Of a stretch of DNA of 64,000 bases, positions 17,154 to 24,914 are shown in pieces. Position numbers and translations under genes: made by a program. The stretch's first letter is position 1, and each line of letters starts with the position of its first letter. A model generated the notes under the pieces. It saw nothing but the letters and a program-made list of their open reading frames with translations. It had not been told where the DNA came from and did no database searches. Source of the stretch: Myceligenerans crystallogenes. GTDB lineage: Bacteria > Actinomycetota > Actinomycetes > Actinomycetales > Cellulomonadaceae. The stretch covers positions 124,001 through 188,000 of the forward strand of contig NZ_BAAANL010000002.1 in the NCBI RefSeq assembly GCF_039529775.1, read 5' to 3'.

Positions 17154-17780
17154 GTGACCTCTGTCACCCGTTCGCGGCGTCAGGTTCGCCTGAGCCGCAA
17201 GCTCGGCCTCGCGCTCACGCCGAAGGCCGTCAAGCACTTCGAGAAGCGCCCGTACCCGCCCGGTGAGCACGGGCGTGCCCGTCGCCGCACCGAGTCGGAC
17301 TACGCGGTGCGCCTGCGCGAGAAGCAGCGCCTGCGTGCCCAGTACATGCTGCGGGAGAAGCAGCTCCTGAAGGTGTACGAGAACGCCCGCAAGCAGCCCG
17401 GCCTGACCGGTGAGGTCATGGTCGAGGACCTCGAGACCCGTCTCGACTCGCTCGTGCTCCGCGCCGGCTTCGGCCGCACCATCCTGCAGGCCCGCCAGAT
17501 CGTGACCCACCGTCACATCCTGGTGGACGGCAAGATCGTGGACCGTCCCTCCTTCCGCGTGAAGGTGGGCCAGACCATCCAGGTGAAGCCGAAGAGCCAG
17601 CCCACGACGCCGTTCCAGGTCGCCGCCGCCGGCGCGCACCGGGACGTGCTTCCGACGCTGCCCGGCTACCTCGACGTGCAGCTGGAGAAGCTGTCCGCGA
17701 CGCTCACCCGCCGCCCGAAGCGCGCCGAGGTCCCCGTGACCTGCGACGTGCAGATGGTCGTCGAGTACTACGCACGCTGA
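17154..17780 (+). CDS. rpsD: 30S ribosomal protein S4
   Basis: Primary 16S rRNA-binding protein of the small subunit. It has 208 aa from the GTG at 17154 (family N-terminus RSRRQVRLSRKLGLALTPK), with an S4 RNA-binding domain in the middle (RLDSLVLRAGFGRTILQARQIVTHRHILVDGKIVDRPSFRVKVGQTI split over residues 95-145). This is the longer, zinc-free type encoded alone rather than in the alpha operon, as is common in Micrococcales. Upstream, TAGGAT at 16992-16997 is a good -10, but no clear -35 is seen. A long hairpin follows the gene. Confidence 0.97.
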   Translation: MTSVTRSRRQVRLSRKLGLALTPKAVKHFEKRPYPPGEHGRARRRTESDYAVRLREKQRLRAQYMLREKQLLKVYENARKQPGLTGEVMVEDLETRLDSLVLRAGFGRTILQARQIVTHRHILVDGKIVDRPSFRVKVGQTIQVKPKSQPTTPFQVAAAGAHRDVLPTLPGYLDVQLEKLSATLTRRPKRAEVPVTCDVQMVVEYYAR

Positions 17781-17825
17781 CGCTCCCGGCGCAGGCCCTG
17801 GTCAGAGGCTGAAAACCTGACCGCA

Positions 17826-17875
17826 CCGCGGCTCGTGGCCCCTCCCCCGGTAACGGGGGAGGCCACGAGCCGCGG
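17826..17875 (+). terminator. Long hairpin after rpsD
   Basis: A stem of about 21 bp with a two-base bulge: CCGCGGCTCGTGG plus CCTCCCCC on the left pairs with GGGGGAGG plus CCACGAGCCGCGG on the right, around a 6-base loop. It is the strongest terminator-like structure in this part of the window. Confidence 0.85.
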
Positions 17876-17943
17876 TCGTGTCCGGGATCGCGCGGCCGGG
17901 GGCCGCGGTGCCGCGAACGCGCCGCCACGAACCGCCTCGCAGG

Positions 17944-18303
17944 TCAGTCGAGCAGGGTGGCGTACCGCAGGGAGAAGGTGACGGTGTCGCCCGATCGCTC
18001 GGTCGAGATGCAGACCGGTCGCCAGTCGTAGAAGGCGGTCAGGCGGCAGGCCTCCTTGTCCGGGAGGTCGCGGAGCGCGGCCGGGCCGGCCGTGGCCCGC
18101 ACGACCACCTCGCGAGAGCAACCACCCGAGCCGCATCCCTTGCGGTCGGCGACGACCTCGGCGCCGGGCGGCAGCTCGGGCAGGACATGGCGCGGGGGGA
18201 TCTCGGCGGGGCCGTCGAACTGCATCGCCACGACCGGCCAGATCATGACGACCAGCAGGACCAGGATTCCTGCCAGGGCGATCTTGCGGAGCGGGCGGCG
18301 CAC
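17944..18303 (-). CDS. Small exported or membrane-anchored protein of unknown function
   Basis: A 119-aa protein with an N-terminal hydrophobic helix at residues 7-26 after a basic start (MRRPLRK), so it is either a signal peptide or an anchor. The rest is a small extracellular domain with three cysteines near the middle (KGCGSGGC) and near residue 87 (EACRL) and 98 (PVCIS). I do not recognise the family. It lies between rpsD and the HxlR regulator and has its own intergenic space on both sides. Confidence 0.6.
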   Translation of the reverse strand: MRRPLRKIALAGILVLLVVMIWPVVAMQFDGPAEIPPRHVLPELPPGAEVVADRKGCGSGGCSREVVVRATAGPAALRDLPDKEACRLTAFYDWRPVCISTERSGDTVTFSLRYATLLD

Positions 18304-18379
18304 CGCTGAAGTCTACGGCGGCGTGCCCGCCGGCCCGTGGCGCCCTGGGGGAGTGCCCCGCCGCCGGGGGACCGGCCGG

Positions 18380-18760
18380 TCAGCGCGGCAACGGCCCCGC
18401 GTAGGCGTCGCGCGCCCGGGCGACGTCGGCCTCATGGGCGGTCCACCAGGTGCCGAGGGCCGCGAAGACCGGCTGGAGGCTCAGGCCCAGCTCGGTGACC
18501 TCGTACTCGACGCGGGGCGGGACCTCGTTGTAGGCGCGGCGGGTGACCAGGCCGTCGCGTTCCATCTCCCGGAGCTTCGCCGTCAGGACCTTCGGGCTGA
18601 TGCCGAGGCACTCCTGGAGCCGGCCGAAGCGCATCGAGCCGGACGTGTGCAGGGTCCACAGCACCGGCGTCGTCCACCGGGAGTGGACGACGTCGACGGC
18701 CGGTGCGATCGGGCACGCCGCGGCGGCGCCCGCGGTCGCCGAGGGGGTCCAGACGGTCAT
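18380..18760 (-). CDS. HxlR-family transcriptional regulator
   Basis: A 126-aa winged-helix protein with the HxlR pattern: N-terminal conserved Cys (ACPIAPAVDVV), GSMRFGRLQECLGISPKVLTAKL recognition region and a C-terminal dimer helix. Regulators of this type sense electrophiles or quinones through the N-terminal Cys and control adjacent reductases. It is divergent from an SDR-type reductase gene across 98 bp that holds a likely operator. Confidence 0.9.
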   Translation of the reverse strand: MTVWTPSATAGAAAACPIAPAVDVVHSRWTTPVLWTLHTSGSMRFGRLQECLGISPKVLTAKLREMERDGLVTRRAYNEVPPRVEYEVTELGLSLQPVFAALGTWWTAHEADVARARDAYAGPLPR

Positions 18761-18783
18761 GAGCTCTCCGATACTTTCCTGGG

Positions 18784-18799
18784 GGTACCTACTGTAACC
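18784..18799. promoter_or_regulatory. Candidate HxlR operator
   Basis: GGTACC and GTAACC half-sites around CTACT form an imperfect inverted repeat in the gap between the HxlR and SDR genes, where a shared operator would be expected. Confidence 0.4.
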
Positions 18800-18858
18800 A
18801 GCCCCTTAGCGTCGCGGACGTGACCGGGACACGCCCGGCACGCAAGCGAGGAGAACCC

Positions 18859-19695
18859 ATGAGGATCGTCGTCACCGGTGCCACCGGAAACGTCGGACGC
18901 CCGCTCGTCCGGACGCTCGCGGCCGCGGGCCACGAGGTGACCGCCGTCGCCCGCCGCCCGGCCTCCGGGCCGGACCTGCCCGGGGTGCGCGCCCTGGGTG
19001 CGGACATCGCCGAACCGTCGGGCCTGCGGGAGCCGCTCGACGGCGCCGCGGCGCTGTTCCTGCTGACCAGCGGGGACTTCCTCGGCGCGGGCGGCGACGT
19101 CGGGCCCGTCCTGGAGGCGGCCGCGAACGGCGGGGTGCGGCGGGTCGTGCTGCTGTCCTCGCAGGGCGTGGCGACCGGGCGGCACCCCGCCGGGATCGAG
19201 GACGCCGTCACGGGCTCGGGCCTGGCGTGGACCATCCTGCGGCCGGGCGGGTTCGCGTCGAACGCGCTGCGGTGGGCGCCCGGCGTCCGGTCGGGCCGCA
19301 CGATCGCCGCGCCGTTCGGGGACGTCGCGCTCCCCGTCGTCGACCCGCGGGACATCGCCGACGTCGCCGTGGCGGCCCTGACCGGTGACGGTCGTTCCGG
19401 CGCCGTGCACGAGCTGACCGGGCCGGAGGCGGTCACGCCGCGGCAGCAGGCCGAGGCGATCGCCGGCGCCGTCGGGCTCCCGATCCGGTTCGCCGGGCTG
19501 ACCCGGGCCGAGGCCCGCGAGGAGATGCTGCGGTTCATGCCCGGGCCGGTCGCGGAGTCCACGCTCGGCATCCTGGGCGAGCCGAGTCCTCGGGAGCAGC
19601 AGGTGAGCCCCGCGGTGGCCGAGGTGCTCGGGCGCCCCGCCCGGAGCTTCGCGGACTGGGCGCGCGCGAACCGGGAGGCCTTCCTGCCCGCGTGA
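18859..19695 (+). CDS. NAD(P)H-binding atypical SDR (NmrA/quinone reductase type)
   Basis: A 278-aa Rossmann-fold protein starting at the ATG at 18859, which has AGGAG five bases upstream. The N-terminal nucleotide-binding motif is VVTGATGNVGRPLVRTL, then LFLLTS and WTILRPGGFASNALRW, and the end (ANREAFLPA) matches the family of NmrA-like NAD(P)H dehydrogenases related to quinone oxidoreductase 2. It is divergent from an HxlR regulator, a common pairing in electrophile or quinone response. Substrate unknown. Confidence 0.88.
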   Translation: MRIVVTGATGNVGRPLVRTLAAAGHEVTAVARRPASGPDLPGVRALGADIAEPSGLREPLDGAAALFLLTSGDFLGAGGDVGPVLEAAANGGVRRVVLLSSQGVATGRHPAGIEDAVTGSGLAWTILRPGGFASNALRWAPGVRSGRTIAAPFGDVALPVVDPRDIADVAVAALTGDGRSGAVHELTGPEAVTPRQQAEAIAGAVGLPIRFAGLTRAEAREEMLRFMPGPVAESTLGILGEPSPREQQVSPAVAEVLGRPARSFADWARANREAFLPA

Positions 19696-19821
19696 CACCC
19701 CCGCGGCAACGGTAGAGCGCCGAGGGAACTCGGGTGAAACGCCTGCATATTGCGCGAGATCACCAGTTAAATCAGTAGACTCCCGTGCACTGGTGGACAG
19801 AGAGGTTCGGGAGACGCATCG

Positions 19822-22491
19822 ATGTCGCAGCAACAGCAGGACACGGGACGACGGGCAGGCATCGTCGGCGGTGTCGGTGCGCTCGCGGTGGCCGGGGTCG
19901 GTATCGTCCAGGAGGCGCTGCTGTCCGGCGTGCAGGCCTGGGTGGTCGTGGTCGTCCTGCTGCTCGCCCTGGTCAGCGTGGGCGCGGACGCCTGGGTGCG
20001 GTGGTGGCCCGGCCGGACCCGGGTCGATCCCGGCCTGCCGGCCCCGCGCCGGGCCGCGGTCCTGATCGACCGCCAGGCCGGCGGCGTCGCCGGGTACGGG
20101 TTCCTGGCCGAGGGCAGGCTCGTGGTCACGACGCAGAGCATCGTGCACCGGGCCCTCGGGCAGGACGGCGACGGCGACGCCACGGGCGCGACCGTCGTCA
20201 TCCACTGGGAGTCGGCGCTGCAGAAGGACTACGACGCCGAGGTCGTCGCCTGGCGCGACTCGGGCGCCGCCGGGATCGCCGTGCTGTGCCTCGACCAGGC
20301 CGAGAGCGTGCCCAAGGGCGCCGCGCGCCTGGCGGCCGGCGCCCTGAGCGCCAGCAAGCAGGTCACCGTCGAGGTGCGCAACGCCGTGGGCAAGGTCACC
20401 CGGGTGTCCGGCGCCGCGGTCCAGGTGCACTCCGGGGGCCACACCCGGCAGACGTGGTCCATCCAGTCCGAGACCGGGGCCGGCTCGGCCGCCGGCCTCG
20501 GGGCCGGTGAGATCGACGGCGCCCCCGTCGTCCGGGAGGCCGACAAGCGGATCGTCGGGTACGTCGTGGACACCTCCGGCGACGACATCCTGTTCGCGCC
20601 CCTGAAGAACAACCCCGCGTACGACGAGGCCCTCGCCGCCGCCCGGACCGGAACCCTCGACGAGATCGCCGGGCGACGGAGCCTCGTCGGCTGGCTGCCG
20701 GCGGTCGCCGGTGTCGTGGCCGTGCTGTTCCTCGGCTACGTCACCCTCGGCAACGGCAGCCTGTTCGCGCCTCCCGTCGCGCCGTGCGAGGGCGAGCGCA
20801 TCGACATCAACATCACCGTCGGCACCGAGAAGGACGCCCTGATCGAGACGCTGGCCGACCGGTTCGCGGAGACCTACCGCTACGACGAGGTCCGCTGCGT
20901 CCGCCCCCACGTCAGCGGCGTCAGCTCGGGCCTGGCCAAGACCGCGGCCGCGGAGGGCTGGGCGACCCCGCCCGAGGACGAGCTGCACCCGGGCTCGGCC
21001 GCCCCTCAGCCCGATCTCTGGCTCCCGACGTCGTCGGTGTGGGCCGAGCTCCTGGTCCAGGAGGGGCACGACGCCATGCTGGCCCCCGCCTGGAAGACCG
21101 AGATGATCACCGTGACGTCCTCGGTCCTGGGCATCCTCATGACCGAGGAGAAGCGCGCGGAGAACTTCGCCGACGGACCCCCGACCTGGCAGGAGCTGGC
21201 GCTCGCGGCGGCGTCCGACGACGGCCTCACGCTCGCCATCGACGATCCCGTGAACTCCACGTCGGGCATGGCGAACTCGGTGGCGGTGAACGAGGCCTTC
21301 AGCGACGTCCCCGGGCCGCAGAAGGTGAACACGCTGCGCGCCGCCGTCGCGTCGGTGCCCGATGCCCTGGCCGGGCGGGAGATCACGCAGATGATGAACC
21401 GGATGCACGAGCAGCCGGAGCTGCTGCGGCAGATGGACGCGATCGTCGCGCAGGAACAGACGGCGTTCCTCTTCAACTGCCGGTCGCCGCTGGGGGAGCC
21501 GCCCCTGGACTGCGCGAACCCGCGCACGGACCCCGCCGAGCGGCTCGTCGTCGTGCAGCCCGCCGACCGGACGTACGCGTTCGACCACCCGGCGATCCTC
21601 ATGAAGAACGCCTACGAGTCGGACGGCGACCCGAAGGAGAAGTTCGCGGCGGTGACCGCCTTCGCCGAGTTCCTCGCCGGCCCTGCCGGGCAGGAGGAGT
21701 TCGAGCGCTGGGGTTTCCGGCCCGCGTCCGATCCCGCGGGGGTGACGGACCGGCTCGTCGACGTCGTCGGCGCGACCGCGCCGGTGAGCGTGTCGCCCTG
21801 GCCCGTGGCGGAGAAGATCGCGGGCTACCAGGCGCAGTGGCAGTCCGTGCGGCTCCCGGTGCGGGTGCACCTGACGATCGACAACTCCGGCTCGATGACG
21901 GACTCGACCAGCCGCGTCAACGTCCCCGGCTTCGTGGATCCCTGCGACGGCGAGGCCACCGACGACCCCAACTACCTGCAGCTGGCGCAGAAGGCCGCGC
22001 TCGACGCCGTCGAACGCCTCGACGACGGACGGGACGCGGTCTCCCTCGACGCCTTCCCGCGGCCCGACGGCTGGCAGGCCGTTCCCATGACCCGGCTCGA
22101 CGGCGGGGTCCGGGGCGAGCTGCGCGAGGCGATCTGCGACGTGGACGGGCTCGGCGGCAGCACGCCGCTGTACTCGGCGATCGAGGGCGCGGAGCGCACG
22201 ATGATCGCGGAGGTCCGCGAGGAGGGGGCGTCGAGCTCGACGGCGATCGTCGTGCTGTCCGACGGCGCCCAGCAGCCGCCGGCGGATCTGCGGGCGCTCC
22301 TGAAGAAGATCCGGGGCGAGACCATCGTCCCGGTGATCTCGGTGGCGATCGGGCCCGGCGCGCCGATCGACGACCTGTACGCGATCCGGGACGCGACCGG
22401 CGGCGCGGTGCGCGACCTGCGGTCCCCCGACGCGGTCGCCGACCTCGACACGGTGCTGGTCGACGTGTTCGGCGGGCTCACGGGGGAGTAG
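19822..22491 (+). CDS. Membrane protein with pseudo-trypsin, solute-binding and VWA domains
   Basis: An 889-aa fusion. Two helices at about 13-31 and 38-56 place residues 60-285 in the cytoplasm. This region looks like a trypsin-like fold that has lost its triad: LVVTTQSIV stands where LTCAHVV has the His, AGIAVLCLD has no Asp at the usual place, and GEIDGAPV stands where GDSGAPV has the Ser. A third helix (about 288-308) leads outside to a solute-binding-protein-like domain (about 330-650) and a VWA domain (from about 682) with an intact MIDAS DNSGS. GGGAG lies 8 bases before the ATG. It is monocistronic. A sensor that links an outside ligand to an inside adaptor is a fair guess; no substrate or partner is seen. 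Confidence 0.8.
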   Translation: MSQQQQDTGRRAGIVGGVGALAVAGVGIVQEALLSGVQAWVVVVVLLLALVSVGADAWVRWWPGRTRVDPGLPAPRRAAVLIDRQAGGVAGYGFLAEGRLVVTTQSIVHRALGQDGDGDATGATVVIHWESALQKDYDAEVVAWRDSGAAGIAVLCLDQAESVPKGAARLAAGALSASKQVTVEVRNAVGKVTRVSGAAVQVHSGGHTRQTWSIQSETGAGSAAGLGAGEIDGAPVVREADKRIVGYVVDTSGDDILFAPLKNNPAYDEALAAARTGTLDEIAGRRSLVGWLPAVAGVVAVLFLGYVTLGNGSLFAPPVAPCEGERIDINITVGTEKDALIETLADRFAETYRYDEVRCVRPHVSGVSSGLAKTAAAEGWATPPEDELHPGSAAPQPDLWLPTSSVWAELLVQEGHDAMLAPAWKTEMITVTSSVLGILMTEEKRAENFADGPPTWQELALAAASDDGLTLAIDDPVNSTSGMANSVAVNEAFSDVPGPQKVNTLRAAVASVPDALAGREITQMMNRMHEQPELLRQMDAIVAQEQTAFLFNCRSPLGEPPLDCANPRTDPAERLVVVQPADRTYAFDHPAILMKNAYESDGDPKEKFAAVTAFAEFLAGPAGQEEFERWGFRPASDPAGVTDRLVDVVGATAPVSVSPWPVAEKIAGYQAQWQSVRLPVRVHLTIDNSGSMTDSTSRVNVPGFVDPCDGEATDDPNYLQLAQKAALDAVERLDDGRDAVSLDAFPRPDGWQAVPMTRLDGGVRGELREAICDVDGLGGSTPLYSAIEGAERTMIAEVREEGASSSTAIVVLSDGAQQPPADLRALLKKIRGETIVPVISVAIGPGAPIDDLYAIRDATGGAVRDLRSPDAVADLDTVLVDVFGGLTGE

Positions 22492-22531
22492 CCGGCGGGT
22501 CCGGCGGCCGGTGCCGTCGGGGAACGCGCGA

Positions 22532-22565
22532 GGGCGCGTGCGCGGGATGAACCGCGCACGCGCCC
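22532..22565. terminator. Hairpin between convergent VWA-protein and xylanase genes
   Basis: A perfect 14-bp stem (GGGCGCGTGCGCGG with CCGCGCACGCGCCC) and a 6-base loop, able to terminate from both sides. Confidence 0.75.
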
Positions 22566-22616
22566 CGTGATGCGGCAGGCATGCCGGCCTGCCGGTTCGG
22601 GTCTACCGGATCCGGC

Positions 22617-23792
22617 CTACCGGGCCGGAACCGGCGGCGTGCGCGGGCCCGTGCCGGGCGTCGCGTCCCGCAGGCCGTCGAGCAGCGTGTGGTAGGCGGG
22701 CTTCTTCACGTACTCGCCGGTCATGATCGTGGCGTAGCCCTCCGGGAAGACGCCGGGGACCCAGGAACGCGCGTCGTCGAAGCCCCACACCGTGAAGCTC
22801 GAGCAGGACGGCACGTCGAGGCACGCGTCGAGCAGCTTGCGGTACCGCTCGGTCTGGAGGGTGATCTGCTCGGCGGTCGGCTCGCCGTCGTCCCCGAGCG
22901 GCATGCGGACGTCGGCCTCCGTGACGGCCACCTGAAGCCCGAGGTCGGCGAACCGCTCGAAGTTCTCGGTGACCGACTCGTCGAACTCGTACTGCAGGCT
23001 CAGGTGCGCCTGCGCCCCCATGCCGTGCAGCGGCACGCCGTCGGCGAGCAGCTCGGTGGCCAGGTCGTAGTAGGCGTTCGTCTTGGTGTTGACGCCCTCG
23101 GCGTTGTAGTCGTTCAGGAAGAGGGCCGCGGCGGGGTCCGCCTCGTGCGCCCACCGGAACACGTCGCCGATGAGGGCGACCGGGTCCTCCGCGCACGCCT
23201 TGAGGAAGGGGTTCGCCTCGGTGCGCAGGCGCACGCCGCCCGCGTCCCAGTCGTCCTGGAAGATCTCGTTGGCCACGTCCCACTCGTAGATCTCGCCCGC
23301 GTAGCGGCCGACGACGGTGCGGACGTGCTCCTCCAGGACGTCGCGCGCCTCCTGGCAGGTCCAGCCGGCGCTCGCGTCGGTCACCCACTGCGGGTTCTGG
23401 CTGTGCCACAGCAGGGTGTGGCCGCGCACCTCCTGGCCGTTGGCCTTCGCGAAGGCGACGACGGCGTCGGCGCCCGAGAAGTCGTAGACGCCGGGCTCCG
23501 GGTGGAGCTCGGCCCACTTCATGTCGTTCTCGGGGGTCAGCGAGCCGAACTCCGCGCCGAGGATGCGCTGGAACTCGGTGGGGTGCTTCCGGTCGTAGCC
23601 GATCAGCTCGCGCTGACCCCACACGGCGCTGCCGACCTCGAGGTCACGCGGCGCCTCGGAGCGCAGCGTCGGTGTCTTCGGGCCGGCCTGGGCGGCGGGT
23701 CCCGTCAGGGCGACGGCGGTGACGGCCGAGGCGGCGGCCAGGGCCGACGCGACGACGGCGGCCAGGCGCCTCTTGGTGATGGAATGGGACAT
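22617..23792 (-). CDS. Secreted endo-1,4-beta-xylanase, GH10
   Basis: Hydrolyses xylan outside the cell. It has 391 aa from the ATG at 23792 (GGAGAGG upstream), with a signal peptide (KRR then a hydrophobic run, likely cleaved near AAQAG at 36) and one GH10 barrel with no binding module. The acid/base Glu is E176 in WDVANE and the nucleophile E292 in VAVTEADVRM; HTLLWHSQNP and NDYN are also present. A LacI-type operator lies 70 bp upstream, so sugar-dependent repression is likely. Together with the CBM2 esterase at 37079 it points to plant cell-wall use. Confidence 0.95.
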   Translation of the reverse strand: MSHSITKRRLAAVVASALAAASAVTAVALTGPAAQAGPKTPTLRSEAPRDLEVGSAVWGQRELIGYDRKHPTEFQRILGAEFGSLTPENDMKWAELHPEPGVYDFSGADAVVAFAKANGQEVRGHTLLWHSQNPQWVTDASAGWTCQEARDVLEEHVRTVVGRYAGEIYEWDVANEIFQDDWDAGGVRLRTEANPFLKACAEDPVALIGDVFRWAHEADPAAALFLNDYNAEGVNTKTNAYYDLATELLADGVPLHGMGAQAHLSLQYEFDESVTENFERFADLGLQVAVTEADVRMPLGDDGEPTAEQITLQTERYRKLLDACLDVPSCSSFTVWGFDDARSWVPGVFPEGYATIMTGEYVKKPAYHTLLDGLRDATPGTGPRTPPVPAR

Positions 23793-23862
23793 CTTCGTTC
23801 CTCTCCGGATCTGTTCCGGCGACGTCGGACCTGTCGCGGAACTCCTTGGAGGGTAACGATGT

Positions 23863-23876
23863 CGATAACGTTTTCG
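23863..23876 (-). promoter_or_regulatory. LacI-type operator upstream of the xylanase gene
   Basis: CGATAACGTTTTCG is a near palindrome (12 of 14 positions) with the central CG typical of LacI/GalR operators. It lies about 70 bp upstream of the xylanase start. No LacI-family gene is in the window, so the regulator would act from elsewhere. Confidence 0.6.
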
Positions 23877-24019
23877 CAAGGTGCGGGCGGGATCGGTCCG
23901 CCGCGCCGGGCCGGGCCGCGTGCCCGGCGCCGCGCCCCGCGGCGCCCGCCGTACCGGCACGCCCCGGGCGTCCCCGGTGCCCGGGCAGCTCACCGCGGTC
24001 TCACGTTAGGGTTGCCGCC

Positions 24020-24427
24020 ATGACCTTCTCCCTCGGTGACGTGGCGGGACTGCTCGCGGCGATCGCGTTCCTGCTGCTCGTGGGTTTCCTCGCCTATCCG
24101 CTCGTCAAGCTGGGCCGCGTGCTCGAGGAGGCGCGTGCCGGGCTGCGCGAGGTGACCGAGCACTCCGTGCCCATCCTGGACGAGACCGCCAGCGCGGTGG
24201 CGAACGCCAACACCCAGCTCGTCAAGGTCGACACCGTGACCACGAGCGCCGCGTCCGTCAGCGAGAACGTGAGCGCCCTGACCGGGCTGTACGCCGCGAC
24301 GCTCGGCGGGCCGCTGGTCAAGGTGGCCGCGTTCTCCTACGGCGTGCGGCAGGCCTTCGCGCGGGCGACCGGCCGGTTCGACGACGGCGCGGGGCGCCAC
24401 ACCGCCGTCCGGGACGAGGACCGATGA
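24020..24427 (+). CDS. DUF948-type membrane protein
   Basis: A 135-aa protein with an N-terminal membrane helix (residues 8-29) and a long helical part (LEEARAGLREVTEHSVPILDETASAV) as in the DUF948 family, which has no assigned reaction. The start at 24020 is preferred because a -10-like TAGGGT lies eight bases upstream, suggesting leaderless translation. It overlaps the next gene by ATGA. The pair sits just before alaS, an arrangement common in related actinobacteria. Confidence 0.8.
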   Translation: MTFSLGDVAGLLAAIAFLLLVGFLAYPLVKLGRVLEEARAGLREVTEHSVPILDETASAVANANTQLVKVDTVTTSAASVSENVSALTGLYAATLGGPLVKVAAFSYGVRQAFARATGRFDDGAGRHTAVRDEDR

Positions 24428-24723
24428 GGGCGCGGTTGTTCTGGGTCGGCGTCGGTGTCGTGGTCACCGTCGTGGTGATCCGGCGCGGCCGGCGCCTCGC
24501 GGAGCAGTACACGCCGGCGAACCTGGCGGCGCGCGCCGGGGCGAGGGCGGTCGACGCCGCCGACGCCGGGGCCGTGCGCCTGGCGCGGGGCGCCCGCGGT
24601 TTCGCGGGCGACTTCCGCCGGGCGCGCGCGGCACGGGAGGCGGAGCTGATGCGATCGCTCCTGTCCGACGGCGCCGGGGGCACGTACGACCTGGACGACC
24701 TGCGGCGGCGGACCGGCCGCTGA
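24424..24723 (+). CDS. Small DUF6167-like membrane protein
   Basis: A 99-aa protein with one N-terminal helix (FWVGVGVVVTVVVI) and a basic, Ala/Arg-rich tail. Such proteins lie between a DUF948 gene and alaS in many actinobacteria; the function is unknown. It starts within the stop of the upstream gene (ATGA). The assignment to DUF6167 rests on context and general shape and is tentative. Confidence 0.65.
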   Translation: MRARLFWVGVGVVVTVVVIRRGRRLAEQYTPANLAARAGARAVDAADAGAVRLARGARGFAGDFRRARAAREAELMRSLLSDGAGGTYDLDDLRRRTGR

Positions 24724-24914
24724 GCCCTGGCGGGCCGGCCTGCCGGTCGCGGTGCGGCCGGGCGCCGGCGAGCCTCCGGGGGCGCGGGCGGCGGGTTGTC
24801 CACAGGCACCGCAGTTTCAGTTTCCGTTTCCCGGCGTCGTCGCGGGAGACTGTTACCAGCACCGATCGAACCGGCGCGTGCGCGCGCCACGAACAGCAAA
24901 GGACCGCAACCGAG

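Noticed and set aside
19749..19781. A standard -35/-10 promoter for the VWA-protein gene
   Set aside because: TAGACT is a fair -10, but the nearest TTGCGC is 20 bp away, too far for a regular promoter; it was not listed as a feature.
24797..24805. DnaA box and replication origin upstream of alaS
   Set aside because: A single TTGTCCACA match with no cluster of boxes and no dnaA or dnaN nearby.
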